From positions 87,839 through 151,838 of the forward strand of contig NZ_JAQFWP010000005.1 of NCBI RefSeq assembly GCF_027706745.1: a DNA stretch of 64,000 nucleotides, read 5' to 3'. The notes beneath the pieces are model-generated. The model ran no database searches. It was given only the letters and a program-made list of their open reading frames with translations, and was not told the origin of the DNA. This DNA comes from Nocardiopsis suaedae. Lineage in GTDB: Bacteria; Actinomycetota; Actinomycetes; Streptosporangiales; Streptosporangiaceae. Shown here one piece after another: positions 28,348 through 36,396 of the stretch (its first letter is position 1; every line of letters begins with the position of its first letter). Both the position numbers and the translations under genes were made by a program.

Positions 28348-29958
28348 GTGAGCGGGACGCGGACGGCACTTCAGGCGGGAATCGGCGCCACCGCGCTGGT
28401 CGGTGCCGTGCTCGCGGGGCTCGCCGTGCCGGTCGCCGCCGCACCGCCCGCTCTGGCCGACCCCCAGCCGTCGGCCAGCGGCCAGGCTCCGCCCCCGGAG
28501 GAGACCGCCGACCCCGAGCCGGAGCCGAGCCAGGAGCCCGAGCCGGAGCCCGAACCCGAACCCGAACCGGTGCAGCAGCCGCAGCCGGTCCAGCCCGACT
28601 ACAGCATGTGCCGGGAGGTCAAGTACTACGAGGTCCCGGCCGATGAGACCCGGGGCCTGTTCGGCCTGGCCGAGGACCTGCTCGGCGATGAGCGCCGCAG
28701 CTCCGACATCGAGCAGCTCAACTCCGGCCGGCCCCAGTCCGACGGGTGGGCGCTGGACCAGAGCGGCTCCATCCGCCCCGGCTGGAACCTGGTCCTGCCC
28801 TACGACGCCGAGGGCCAGGGCGTGCAGACCGGCACCGACCCGCTGTGCATCATCGCCGCCGACCAGGCCGCCGCCCAGGGCGGACCGCCGCCCTCGCCCC
28901 CGGTGCCGCCGTCGGCCGCGCCCATCCCCGCCGAGTCCCCCTCGCCGACGGCCTCGCAGTCGGCCGCCGCCGACGAGCCCAAGGGCCTGCGCGACCGGAT
29001 GGGCGACCTGGACCCCATGATGCTCGCGGGCGGCCTGGGCATCCTGATCGTGCTCACCGTCATCGCCCTGTTCTGGAAGCCCATCTTCACCGCCGTGGCG
29101 TGGCCCTTCCGCAAGATCGCGGCGCTGCCGTGGCGCAAGCCGCGTCCGCCCCGGTTCGTGCGCACCCGCCGCCGTCGCCGCCTGCGCGACGAGGTGACCG
29201 ACCGGATCGAGGCCGACCGCGGCTCCTCCCGCCGCGCCGGGCTGGCCCTGGTGGAGCTGGTGAACGCGCCCGCGGAGGTCCCCGCCCGGCCGGTGGCGGT
29301 CCTCACCGCGGGGGAGACCGTCAAGGCCGTCGTCCCCGCCAACGCGACCCCGCCGGTGTCGTCGTGGAAGGTGCTCGACGCGACCACCTGGCAGTACGTG
29401 AAGAGCAGGTCGGCCACCCAGGCGGTCAAGTTCAACACCATGACGCACACCGCCACCGGCCTCTCCTCGGCCCTGGGCACCCTGGTGGGCCTGGGCCTGA
29501 CCCCCGACGAGGACGGCGGTGAGCAGGTGTTCATCGACTTCACCTGGCTGGACGGGATGCTCGCGATCGCGGGCCACCGCCTGGTGGCCGAGGACGCCGT
29601 CGACGTGGTCGCCGACGGCCTGCGCCACCGCGGGCTGCGGGTCACCGAGGTGGAGGACGGGCAGCGGCTGCAGGACGTGCTGCCGCCCGCCGAGCGGACC
29701 GTTCCCGACACCCCGGGCAGCGGCGGCGACCCGATCACCGGCCCACGCGACCCCGACCGCCGCCACGCCGTGCTGGTCTACCGCCCGCTCGACCCCGACG
29801 AGGAGGAGGCCGTGCGCACCCTGCCGTCGAACACGCTCGTCGTGGCCCTGGGCTCCTCGCGCGCCGCGCGCTGGCAGTGGAGCGCGGGGGAGGACGGCTA
29901 CCTGGACACCGGCGCGATCGGGCTGCGGGTGGCGCTGCGCCACCCGGCGGCGACCTGA
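28348..29958 (+). CDS. Secreted/membrane LysM-like protein at T7SS locus edge
   Basis: This 536-residue protein has a signal peptide (1-38, ending ALADPQ), a Pro-Glu repeat (EPEPEP, about 55-75) and a LysM-like domain (92-152: KYYEVPADETRGLFGLAEDLLG to SGSIRPGWNLVLP). A second Pro-rich linker, one membrane helix (223-243), a basic patch and a C-terminal cytoplasmic alpha/beta region of ~270 residues follow. The layout suggests a wall-binding domain outside and a signalling or assembly domain inside. The GTG at 28348 has GGGAG six bases before it. It diverges from the giant protein gene, so both may answer the same control region. The family is often linked to type VII loci as far as I recall; function is unproven. 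Confidence 0.8.
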   Translation: MSGTRTALQAGIGATALVGAVLAGLAVPVAAAPPALADPQPSASGQAPPPEETADPEPEPSQEPEPEPEPEPEPVQQPQPVQPDYSMCREVKYYEVPADETRGLFGLAEDLLGDERRSSDIEQLNSGRPQSDGWALDQSGSIRPGWNLVLPYDAEGQGVQTGTDPLCIIAADQAAAQGGPPPSPPVPPSAAPIPAESPSPTASQSAAADEPKGLRDRMGDLDPMMLAGGLGILIVLTVIALFWKPIFTAVAWPFRKIAALPWRKPRPPRFVRTRRRRRLRDEVTDRIEADRGSSRRAGLALVELVNAPAEVPARPVAVLTAGETVKAVVPANATPPVSSWKVLDATTWQYVKSRSATQAVKFNTMTHTATGLSSALGTLVGLGLTPDEDGGEQVFIDFTWLDGMLAIAGHRLVAEDAVDVVADGLRHRGLRVTEVEDGQRLQDVLPPAERTVPDTPGSGGDPITGPRDPDRRHAVLVYRPLDPDEEEAVRTLPSNTLVVALGSSRAARWQWSAGEDGYLDTGAIGLRVALRHPAAT

Positions 29959-29990
29959 GGCCGGTCCGCCCTCGCGCGGCGGACGCTCAG
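29955..29990. terminator. Bidirectional hairpin over two convergent stop codons
   Basis: CTGAG and CTCAG (29955-29959, 29986-29990) enclose a GTCCGCC/GGCGGAC stem (29964-29970, 29978-29984). The TGA stops of both convergent genes lie inside the outer arms. A similar arrangement occurs at 34387-34424. Confidence 0.5.
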
Positions 29991-30526
29991 CGGCGGCGGG
30001 CGGGCCGGGACGAGCCCCGGCGCAGCTCGTCGCGGATCATCAGGGTGCAGCCGAAGGCGCTGAGCCCGGCGACGACGACGAGGGCGGTGCCGATCAGCAG
30101 CGCGGTGAACGGCGCTCCCCACCCGCCTCCGCCTTCGACCTGGGCGACGTCCTTGTCGTCGTTGATCCACGCGCTCGGGTTCTTCGGGACCAGGCGGGCG
30201 TCCTCGTACACGGCGCCCGCTTCGCAGTCGTCGGGCACGGCCGCGTGGACGCGCTTGTAGACCTCTCCCTCATCGGTGGTGAAGGTGCCCTTGCAGGGGC
30301 CGTCGCCCGGTTCCGCGCCGGGCTTGTGGGGCCTGCTGTAGCCGCTCTCGCCACTGAGCTCCAGCGTGCCCGGTATCCCGGTGGAGGTGCCCCGGAAGTG
30401 CTCCCAGAAGTGCTGCGCCCCGGCGGGGAGGGCGGGCACGAGCACGCCCAGCACCGCCAGTGAGATGAGGAGGATCAGGAACGTCCCGCCCGGCGAGGGG
30501 TCCTTCGGTCGACCTTTCCGTGCCAT
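29987..30526 (-). CDS. Two-helix membrane protein, unknown
   Basis: This 179-residue protein has a short basic N-terminus (MARKGRPKD), a membrane helix (about 15-35), an extracytoplasmic region with two cysteines (GPCKGTF, PDDCEAG) that could form a disulfide, a second helix (about 142-162), and a basic tail (RRGSSRPARRR). No family recognised. It lies 65 bases downstream of the ECF sigma factor gene on the same strand and could be a partner, but it has no zinc-finger anti-sigma motif. The start at 30526 has no clear ribosome site. Confidence 0.75.
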   Translation of the reverse strand: MARKGRPKDPSPGGTFLILLISLAVLGVLVPALPAGAQHFWEHFRGTSTGIPGTLELSGESGYSRPHKPGAEPGDGPCKGTFTTDEGEVYKRVHAAVPDDCEAGAVYEDARLVPKNPSAWINDDKDVAQVEGGGGWGAPFTALLIGTALVVVAGLSAFGCTLMIRDELRRGSSRPARRR

Positions 30527-30591
30527 GGGCGCGACTCTAGCGGGGGCGGCGCGGCCCTGTGCCCTGGGCCCCGGACGCCGTACGGAGGCGG

Positions 30592-31134
30592 TCAGCAGGC
30601 CGCCGCGAGCTCCCCGTCGGCGCGCAGGGTGCGCAGGGCGTAGTGGCAGCGGGACTTCACCGTGCCCACCGGGACGCCCAGCTCGTGCGCGGCGGCCTTC
30701 ATCTCCTTGTCCTGCAGGTAGACCAGCTCGACGGCGCGCCGGTGCTTGGCGGCCAGCCGCTGGACCGGGCGGCGCAGGGCCATCCGCTCGACGACGCGGT
30801 CGGTCTCGTCGTCGGTGACCGCGGCGTCCTCCACCGGGCCGCGGTCGGTGCCGTAGGAGATCTCGTCGGGGCGGGCGCGGCGGGCCCGGTCGGCGTCGAT
30901 GGCGACCCGGCGCGCGACCGTGCGCAGCCACGGGCCGAGCTCCTCGGCCTCGCCGACGAGCCGGGGCAGGAACCGCCAGGCGCGCAGCATGACCTCTTGG
31001 GCGAGGTCCTCGGCGCCGTGGCGGCCGACGTCGGTACGGGCCATCAGGAAGACGACGAGGTCCCCGAAATGCGTCGTGTACATCTCGATGAACCTCGCCG
31101 GGTCCGCTTCGGAGGCGTCGCGGAGTGCGGTCAT
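30592..31134 (-). CDS. ECF-type RNA polymerase sigma factor
   Basis: This 180-residue extracytoplasmic-function sigma factor has region 2 (about 14-85: MYTTHFGDLVVFLMAR, AEDLAQEVMLRAWRFLPRL) for -10 recognition. It also has region 4 (about 115-170: KHRRAVELVYLQDKEMKAAAHEL, then VPVGTVKSRCHYALRTL) for -35 recognition. The ATG at 31134 is the family-typical start; an open frame continues upstream but lacks sigma-like sequence. No anti-sigma factor with an HxxxCxxC motif is adjacent. The gene lies at the edge of the secretion locus and might control it, which is only a positional guess. Confidence 0.9.
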   Translation of the reverse strand: MTALRDASEADPARFIEMYTTHFGDLVVFLMARTDVGRHGAEDLAQEVMLRAWRFLPRLVGEAEELGPWLRTVARRVAIDADRARRARPDEISYGTDRGPVEDAAVTDDETDRVVERMALRRPVQRLAAKHRRAVELVYLQDKEMKAAAHELGVPVGTVKSRCHYALRTLRADGELAAAC

Positions 31135-31453
31135 GGCGGGGAGGCTCCACTGGGCGTGAGAGGAGGGGCCGGGCGGGCGCCGGCGGCCGCGATCCGATAC
31201 AGCGACCCTAGACATCCCCGGCGCCGGAACCGCACGCCGTTCTGTGTGCGTTGTGCATCGAAAGGGACGCGGGAGGGAAACGGGGCGTGCGGGGCCGATG
31301 GTCCTGAGCTGCGCAAAGCGCGCGTACGCGAAGGTCGCCCGGCGCCCTCTCACCATTGCCGGGTGACCGACATCACATGCGCGGCGGCCGGGTCCGGCCG
31401 CCGTCCGGGCCGTGCCGTCGCCGCGACGCGCGCTGAGCTGGTTGAATCCTGAA
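31135..31453. promoter_or_regulatory. Sigma gene upstream region with CRP-like site
   Basis: This is a 319-base gap without a convincing gene. At 31362-31377 the sequence GGTGA-CCGACA-TCACA matches nine of ten conserved positions of the CRP/GlxR-type palindrome TGTGA-N6-TCACA. It lies about 230 bases upstream of the sigma factor start. The remainder shows nothing I can assign. Confidence 0.35.
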
Positions 31454-32005
31454 TCATCCGCGGTCGGCCGACGGGGCCGCACGCCCCGGTAGGGCGAGCC
31501 GGAGGCGCCCGAACGGCTTCACCGTCGACAGCAGCACCGTCGCCAGCAGGACGGTGAACGACACCGACAGCGCCCCGAGCGCCCGCACCATCCCGGCCCC
31601 GCCCGCCGCGGCCGGGTCGGCGGCCAGCTCGCGGACCATCGGCCCGATGCTCAGGTTGGAGCCCGCCACCAGGAGCAGCGTCAGCACCAGCTTGGCCGCC
31701 ACCCACGTGTGCCGGAACAGCCCCCAGGGCGTCCCCAGCGCCAGCAGCAGGCCGGTGCCGGCCGCCGTCAGGCTCAGCGGGAGCACCAGCAGCCCCGACA
31801 GCAGCCCGGCCGCGCCCAGCGCCCCGGCGCGGGCCTCCGGGTCGGCGGCGGCCGCGGCCGCCAGCGCGAGCATGCTCCCGTGCACCCCGAGCCACCCCAC
31901 GGAGGTGATCACGTGCAGGCTGACCGCCGCCTTGCGCCCCCCGGGCGGCAGCCGCCGGGCGCGCACGGCGCCCGACGGCCGGACGGCGGTCGTCCGGGCG
32001 GTCAC
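31454..32005 (-). CDS. DUF2269-like integral membrane protein
   Basis: This 183-residue protein has four predicted membrane helices and the VSLHVITSVGWLGVHGSML opening typical of DUF2269-like membrane proteins. The His and Gly-Trp in helix 1 and KPFGRL at the C-terminus are family-like. The GTG at 32005 overlaps the preceding SHOCT gene by four bases (GTGA), indicating coupled translation, with AAGGGG as ribosome site. Divergent from a NarL-type two-component system at 32463, it may be its target or sensor partner. Biochemical function is unknown. Confidence 0.78.
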   Translation of the reverse strand: MTARTTAVRPSGAVRARRLPPGGRKAAVSLHVITSVGWLGVHGSMLALAAAAAADPEARAGALGAAGLLSGLLVLPLSLTAAGTGLLLALGTPWGLFRHTWVAAKLVLTLLLVAGSNLSIGPMVRELAADPAAAGGAGMVRALGALSVSFTVLLATVLLSTVKPFGRLRLALPGRAAPSADRG

Positions 32006-32328
32006 GCCCGCCCCTTCTTCGGGTCCTGGCCCGGGTTCCAGTTCAGGGCGCTCGCGCGCTCCATGAACTCCTCGACGTTGATGTCCCCCTTGGCGAACCG
32101 CTCGGCCAGCACCCGGCGGGCGGCGGTCTCGGGCGGCTCGGGGGCGGTGTGGGCCCACGGCGGGCGGTGGCCCTTGGCGCGCATCAGCAGGAAGACGGCG
32201 AGCGCGGTCAGCAGCAGAAGCAGGAGGAACATGGCGACTCCAAAGAACGGGACGAACGGGGGCGGCGACCCCGCCCAGGGCGGGCCGTGGGCCGCCGCAG
32301 CGGCCGAAACGAAGGTGATCGTGTTCAT
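32002..32328 (-). CDS. SHOCT-domain small membrane protein
   Basis: This 108-residue protein has one membrane helix (about 29-49) and a C-terminal SHOCT motif (RVLAERFAKGDINVEEFMERASAL), a short oligomerisation helix pair found in small membrane and envelope proteins. Its stop overlaps the start of the DUF2269-like gene. It is divergent from the sensor kinase at 32463, with 134 bases between, a typical geometry for a two-component system and its target. No operator was recognised. Confidence 0.82.
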   Translation of the reverse strand: MNTITFVSAAAAAHGPPWAGSPPPFVPFFGVAMFLLLLLLTALAVFLLMRAKGHRPPWAHTAPEPPETAARRVLAERFAKGDINVEEFMERASALNWNPGQDPKKGRA

Positions 32329-32462
32329 GGCCCCACGCTCCCCCTGCGCGCGCGTCGCGGTCGTCGCCCCGGACGCGTCATCGCGACTACGCAGCCGGGA
32401 CGACGCGCTCTACGCACGGCGGCCGATGCCCGCGGGGACCGGCGCGGACTAACGTCGCCTGT

Positions 32463-33731
32463 GTGAAGCCCTTCCTCGAACGCCTCCGCGCCGCATTCGG
32501 CCCCGGGGCCGGGCGCAAGCTGGCCCTCGACGTCCCCCTGGGGCTGCTGCTCGCGGTGGCCGGGACGATGGCGCTGGTCGCCAAGACCGTCGGCGCCCCC
32601 TGGGGGCGTGGGCCCCGCGACGGCGGTCCGTACGGCCCGCCGGACGGCTTCGGCCCTGAACCGGGGCCGCCGCCGTCGGCCGCCGACCTGGACCTGCCCG
32701 TGCTGCCGCTGGTGTGCGTGGCCGTGGCCGCCGCCTGCCTCATGCTGCGCAGGGTCTGGCCCCGATCGGCGTTCACCGCTTCCGCGGTGGCCACCGCGGT
32801 CTTCGTGGGGGCGGCCGGATTCCACGGCCCGATCCTCGCCGGAATGCTGGTCAACCTGTACACCATGGCCTCGCGCATGGCCGTGCGCGAGTGGCTGCCC
32901 TGGACCGCGGCCGGGCTGCCGGTGCTGCTCGCCGTCCGCCTCGACGAGCCGTACCTGGGGCTGCTGCAGACCGGCACCTACCTGCTGTTCATCCCCTACC
33001 TGGCGATGATGGTCGCGGCCGCCGCGCTGGGCGCGACCATGCGGGGCCGCCGGGAGAGCCGCCGCCGCGAGCACGACCAGGCGCTGCGCCGGTCGGCGTA
33101 CGAGGAGCGGCTGCGCATCGCCCGCGAGGTGCACGACGTCGTCGGCCACAGCCTGTCGGTGATCAACATGCAGGCCGGGGTCGCCATGCACGTGCTGGAC
33201 AAGCGCCCCGACCGGACCCGCGAGTCGCTGGACGCGATCCGCCGCACCAGCAAGGACGCCTTGGAGGAGCTGCGCGGCACCCTCGCGGTGTTCCGGGAGG
33301 GCGCGGCCGGGGACGGCGGGGACCGGGCGCCGCTGCCCGGGCTCGACCGGGTCGGCGAGCTCGCCGCCGGGATGGGGTCGGCCGGTGTCTCCGTGGAGGT
33401 GCACACTGAAGGGCAGCAGGCGGTGCCTCCGGCGGCCGTGGACCACGCCGCCTACAGGATCGTGCAGGAGGCGCTGACCAACGTGGCGCGGCACGCCCCG
33501 GGGGCGTCGGCGTCGGTGCGGATCGTCTACGAGCGCGGGGAGGTCGCGGTGGAGATCGAGGACGACGGGCCGCGCATCGCGGGGCCGGGCCCACGCGAGG
33601 GCAGCGGCATCGCCGGGATGCGCGAGCGCGCGCGGGCCGTCGGCGGCAACCTGCACGCCGGTCCCCGCCCGGACGGCGGGTTCGCCGTCCGCGCCCGGCT
33701 GCCCCTGGGCGCACCGCGGAGCGGCCGGTGA
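32463..33731 (+). CDS. NarL-type sensor histidine kinase
   Basis: This 422-residue kinase has an N-terminal membrane domain of about four to five helices (20-190) with a Pro/Gly-rich extracytoplasmic loop (GAPWGRGPRDGGPYG). It has a HisKA_3 helix with phospho-acceptor H224 in REVHDVVGHS, and a HATPase domain with the N-box (DHAAYRIVQEALTN) and GSGIAGMRERA. This is the usual actinobacterial DesK/NarX-like layout. GTG start at 32463. Its stop overlaps the start of the response regulator gene by four bases, so the pair is translated together. The signal is unknown. Confidence 0.9.
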   Translation: MKPFLERLRAAFGPGAGRKLALDVPLGLLLAVAGTMALVAKTVGAPWGRGPRDGGPYGPPDGFGPEPGPPPSAADLDLPVLPLVCVAVAAACLMLRRVWPRSAFTASAVATAVFVGAAGFHGPILAGMLVNLYTMASRMAVREWLPWTAAGLPVLLAVRLDEPYLGLLQTGTYLLFIPYLAMMVAAAALGATMRGRRESRRREHDQALRRSAYEERLRIAREVHDVVGHSLSVINMQAGVAMHVLDKRPDRTRESLDAIRRTSKDALEELRGTLAVFREGAAGDGGDRAPLPGLDRVGELAAGMGSAGVSVEVHTEGQQAVPPAAVDHAAYRIVQEALTNVARHAPGASASVRIVYERGEVAVEIEDDGPRIAGPGPREGSGIAGMRERARAVGGNLHAGPRPDGGFAVRARLPLGAPRSGR

Positions 33732-34390
33732 GCGGCACGGTGCGGGTGGTCCTGGCCGATGACCAGGCGCTGGTGCGCATGGGACTGCGCGTGCTCATCG
33801 AGGAGGAGGACGGCCTGGAGGTCGCCGGAGAGGCCGCCGACGGCCGGGAGGCGGTCGAGCTGGCCCGCCGGGTGCGCCCCGACGTGCTGCTGATGGACGT
33901 GCGCATGCCCGACGTGGACGGCATCCGGGCGCTCAAGGAGATCACCGCCGACCCGGAGCTGTCCGGCACCCGCGTGGTGGTGCTGACCACCTTCGAGCTG
34001 GACGAGTACGTCTTCGAGGCGCTGCGCTCCGGCGCCGCGGGGTTCCTGATCAAGGACAGCCCTCCCGAGGAGCTGCTGCGGGCGATCCGGCTGGCCTCCG
34101 AGGGGGAGTCGCTGCTGTCGCCCTCGGTCACCCGCCGGGTGATCTCCGCCTTCGCCTCCAGCTCCCCCTCGGGGGAGGGGCCGCGCCCCGACCTGAGCGG
34201 CCTGACCGAGCGGGAGCGGGAGGTGCTCGCCCTGGTGGGGGAGGGGCTGAGCAACGGGGAGATCGCCGAGCGGCTGTTCGTCAGCCCGGCCACCGCCCGC
34301 ACCCACGTCAGCCGCGCCATGGTCAAACTGCACGCGCGCGACCGGGCCCAGCTCGTGGTGATCGCCTACCGCTCGGGCCTGGTGCGCTGA
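33728..34390 (+). CDS. NarL/FixJ-family response regulator
   Basis: This 220-residue regulator has an N-terminal receiver (1-125) with D57 in LLMDVRMP and K in FLIKD. Its C-terminal LuxR-type helix-turn-helix (about 152-215) contains LTEREREVLALVGEGLSNGEIAERL and TARTHVSRAM. It overlaps the kinase gene by four bases and is its cognate partner. The likely target is the divergent SHOCT/DUF2269-like pair. A hairpin covers its stop codon and that of the convergent permease gene. Confidence 0.93.
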   Translation: MSGTVRVVLADDQALVRMGLRVLIEEEDGLEVAGEAADGREAVELARRVRPDVLLMDVRMPDVDGIRALKEITADPELSGTRVVVLTTFELDEYVFEALRSGAAGFLIKDSPPEELLRAIRLASEGESLLSPSVTRRVISAFASSSPSGEGPRPDLSGLTEREREVLALVGEGLSNGEIAERLFVSPATARTHVSRAMVKLHARDRAQLVVIAYRSGLVR

Positions 34391-34424
34391 GCCGGGCCCG
34401 CCCGTCGGCGGCGCCCGGCCTCAG
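34387..34424. terminator. Bidirectional hairpin over two convergent stop codons
   Basis: CTGAG-CCGGGC (34387-34397) pairs with GCCCGG-c-CTCAG (34413-34424, one bulge). The TGA of the response regulator and that of the permease gene lie in the two arms, like the hairpin at 29955-29990. Confidence 0.45.
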
Positions 34425-35395
34425 CCCTTCATGCTCCCGGCCAGCAGGCCCCGGGCGAAGTACCGCTGCAGCGAGAAGAACACCAGCAGCGGGACCACCA
34501 TCGACACGAACGCCCCCGCCGTGAGCCGCTGCCACTCGTTGCCGCGGGTCCCGGCCAGTTCGGCCAGGCGCACCGTCAGCGGCGCCACCTCGATGCTGCC
34601 GCCCGCGAAGATCAGCGCCACCAGCAGGTCGTTCCACACCCACAGGAACTGGAAGATGGCCAGCGACACCAGCGCCGGCACGGTCAGCGGGAGCACGATG
34701 CGCCGGAAGACGGTCCCGTGCCCGGCGCCGTCGGCGCGCGCGGCCTCGATGATGCTGGAGGGCAGCCGCGAGATGAAGTTGTGCATCAGGAAGATGCCCA
34801 GGGGCAGCCCGAACATGGTGTGCGCGATCCACACGTTGGTGAACTGGAAGGCGCCGGGCAGGTCCAGCGGCGGCAGCACGGTGGCGGTGCCGATCGCCAC
34901 CCCGTCGGAGAACAGGCGCAGCAGCGGCACCAGCGACATCTGCAGCGGCACGATCTGCAGCGCGAACACGCCGATGAACAGCCAGTCCCGGCCCGGGAAG
35001 CGCATCCACGCCAGGGCGTAGGCGGCCATCGCCGCCAGCAGCACCACGAACACCATCGTCGGCACCGCGATGGTGAAGGAGTTGATGAAGTAGCTGGCCA
35101 GGCGCCCGTCGCTGGAGCTGCCGAAGAGCACGTCGGCATAGTTGCGCAGGGTGAACTCGGGGTCGAACGGGACGGTCCACCAGCCGGTGGTCTTGATCTG
35201 CTCCTCGGGCCGGAACGAGGAGATGAGCAGCCCGGCGGTGGGCAGCGTCCACAGCACCGCGATGGCGATCGCCGCCGCGCTGCCGGCCGCGCCGGACAGG
35301 CGGGCGCGCACCCGGGCGGCCTGGGCGGGGCCGCGCCGGTCCGGGGAGCTCCGGTCCGGGGCGCGGCCGCCGGGGTCCGTGCGGTTCGGGGTCAC
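34421..35395 (-). CDS. Sugar ABC transporter permease (MalG-type)
   Basis: This 324-residue inner-membrane permease of a carbohydrate importer has about six helices, with a Pro/Arg-rich cytoplasmic N-terminus. The EAA loop that docks the ATPase reads EAARADGAGHGTVFRRIVLPL in the C-terminal half. The GTG at 35395 overlaps the stop of the first permease gene by four bases. It is the last gene of a binding protein-permease-permease operon with no ATPase gene, as is usual for actinomycete importers that share the multi-sugar ATPase MsiK encoded elsewhere. Confidence 0.9.
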   Translation of the reverse strand: MTPNRTDPGGRAPDRSSPDRRGPAQAARVRARLSGAAGSAAAIAIAVLWTLPTAGLLISSFRPEEQIKTTGWWTVPFDPEFTLRNYADVLFGSSSDGRLASYFINSFTIAVPTMVFVVLLAAMAAYALAWMRFPGRDWLFIGVFALQIVPLQMSLVPLLRLFSDGVAIGTATVLPPLDLPGAFQFTNVWIAHTMFGLPLGIFLMHNFISRLPSSIIEAARADGAGHGTVFRRIVLPLTVPALVSLAIFQFLWVWNDLLVALIFAGGSIEVAPLTVRLAELAGTRGNEWQRLTAGAFVSMVVPLLVFFSLQRYFARGLLAGSMKG

Positions 35396-36393
35396 TGGGC
35401 CTCCCTGGAGCGCCGGGTGCTGCGGATCTGGATCAGCACGAGCGGGACCACCAGCACGAACAGGAACACCGCCAGCGCCGAGCCCTGCCCCAGCTCGCCG
35501 TAGCGGAACGCCTGGTTGTACATCTCGTTGGCGATGACCGAGGTGGAGAACTGGCCGCCGGTGACGGTGCGGACGATGTCGAACACCTTCAGCGTCTGCA
35601 CCGAGATGGTGATCAGCACGACCGCCACCGTCGGCCAGATCATCGGGAGGGTGACCCGCCAGAACAGCTGCAGCGGCGACACCCCGTCGATCCGGGCGGC
35701 CTCGATGATGTCGGTGGGGATCGCCTTGATCGCCGCGGACAGGATGACCATGGCGAACCCGGCCTGGATCCAGATCAGGATGACGATCAGCAGCAGCGTG
35801 TTCAGCGGCTGGTCCAGCAGCCACAGCCGGGGTTCGCCGCCCAGCAGGGTCCAGACCTGGTTGAGCAGCCCGATCTGGTCGGATCCAGCCGGGCGGTGCG
35901 CGTAGACGAACTTCCAGATGATGCTCGCCCCGACGAAGGAGATCGCCATCGGCATGAACAGCAGCGACTTGGCGAGCGACTCGTAGCGGGCGCGGTCCAC
36001 CAGCACCGCGTACACCAGACCGGTGGCGGTGGCCAGCGCCGGGGCGACCAGCACCCACAGCAGGGTGTTGCGCAGCACCACCAGGATCTCGGGGCGGGTG
36101 AACATCCACGCGTAGTTGCGCAGCCCCACCCACGCCTGCCCGGGCCCGTCCATGAAGGACAGGACGGTGGTGCGCACCACCGGATAGACCAGGCCGACCA
36201 GCAGGAGCAGGGCCGCGGGGCCGAGGAAGCAGGCCGCCTGCCACCACTCCCGGCGGGTGCGGGGGCCGCGGTCCACGGCGAGGAGCAGCACGCCGAAGAC
36301 CGCCAGGAAGCCCGCGACCCCGATGACCAGCCAGAGCAGCTTGGGCAACTCGGAGAGGAGGTCGAAACCCATCGCGCCGGCGCTCTCTTCCAC
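35392..36393 (-). CDS. Sugar ABC transporter permease (MalF-type)
   Basis: This 333-residue permease has an extra N-terminal helix (about 18-38), six further helices and the ATPase-contact loop EAARIDGVSPLQLFWRVTLP. The partner permease overlaps its stop. The GTG at 36393 lies three bases after the binding-protein stop; an ATG seven codons further in (36372), preceded by GGAAGAGAG, is an alternative. Together with the lipoprotein upstream it forms the membrane channel of an importer of the CUT1 carbohydrate family. The substrate is not readable from sequence. Confidence 0.9.
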   Translation of the reverse strand: MEESAGAMGFDLLSELPKLLWLVIGVAGFLAVFGVLLLAVDRGPRTRREWWQAACFLGPAALLLLVGLVYPVVRTTVLSFMDGPGQAWVGLRNYAWMFTRPEILVVLRNTLLWVLVAPALATATGLVYAVLVDRARYESLAKSLLFMPMAISFVGASIIWKFVYAHRPAGSDQIGLLNQVWTLLGGEPRLWLLDQPLNTLLLIVILIWIQAGFAMVILSAAIKAIPTDIIEAARIDGVSPLQLFWRVTLPMIWPTVAVVLITISVQTLKVFDIVRTVTGGQFSTSVIANEMYNQAFRYGELGQGSALAVFLFVLVVPLVLIQIRSTRRSREAQ

Positions 36394-36396
36394 TCG

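Noticed and set aside
30527..31134. The membrane protein at 29987-30526 as an anti-sigma factor for the ECF sigma
   Set aside because: It is downstream on the same strand, but lacks the HxxxCxxC zinc motif and any recognisable anti-sigma domain. Position alone is not enough.
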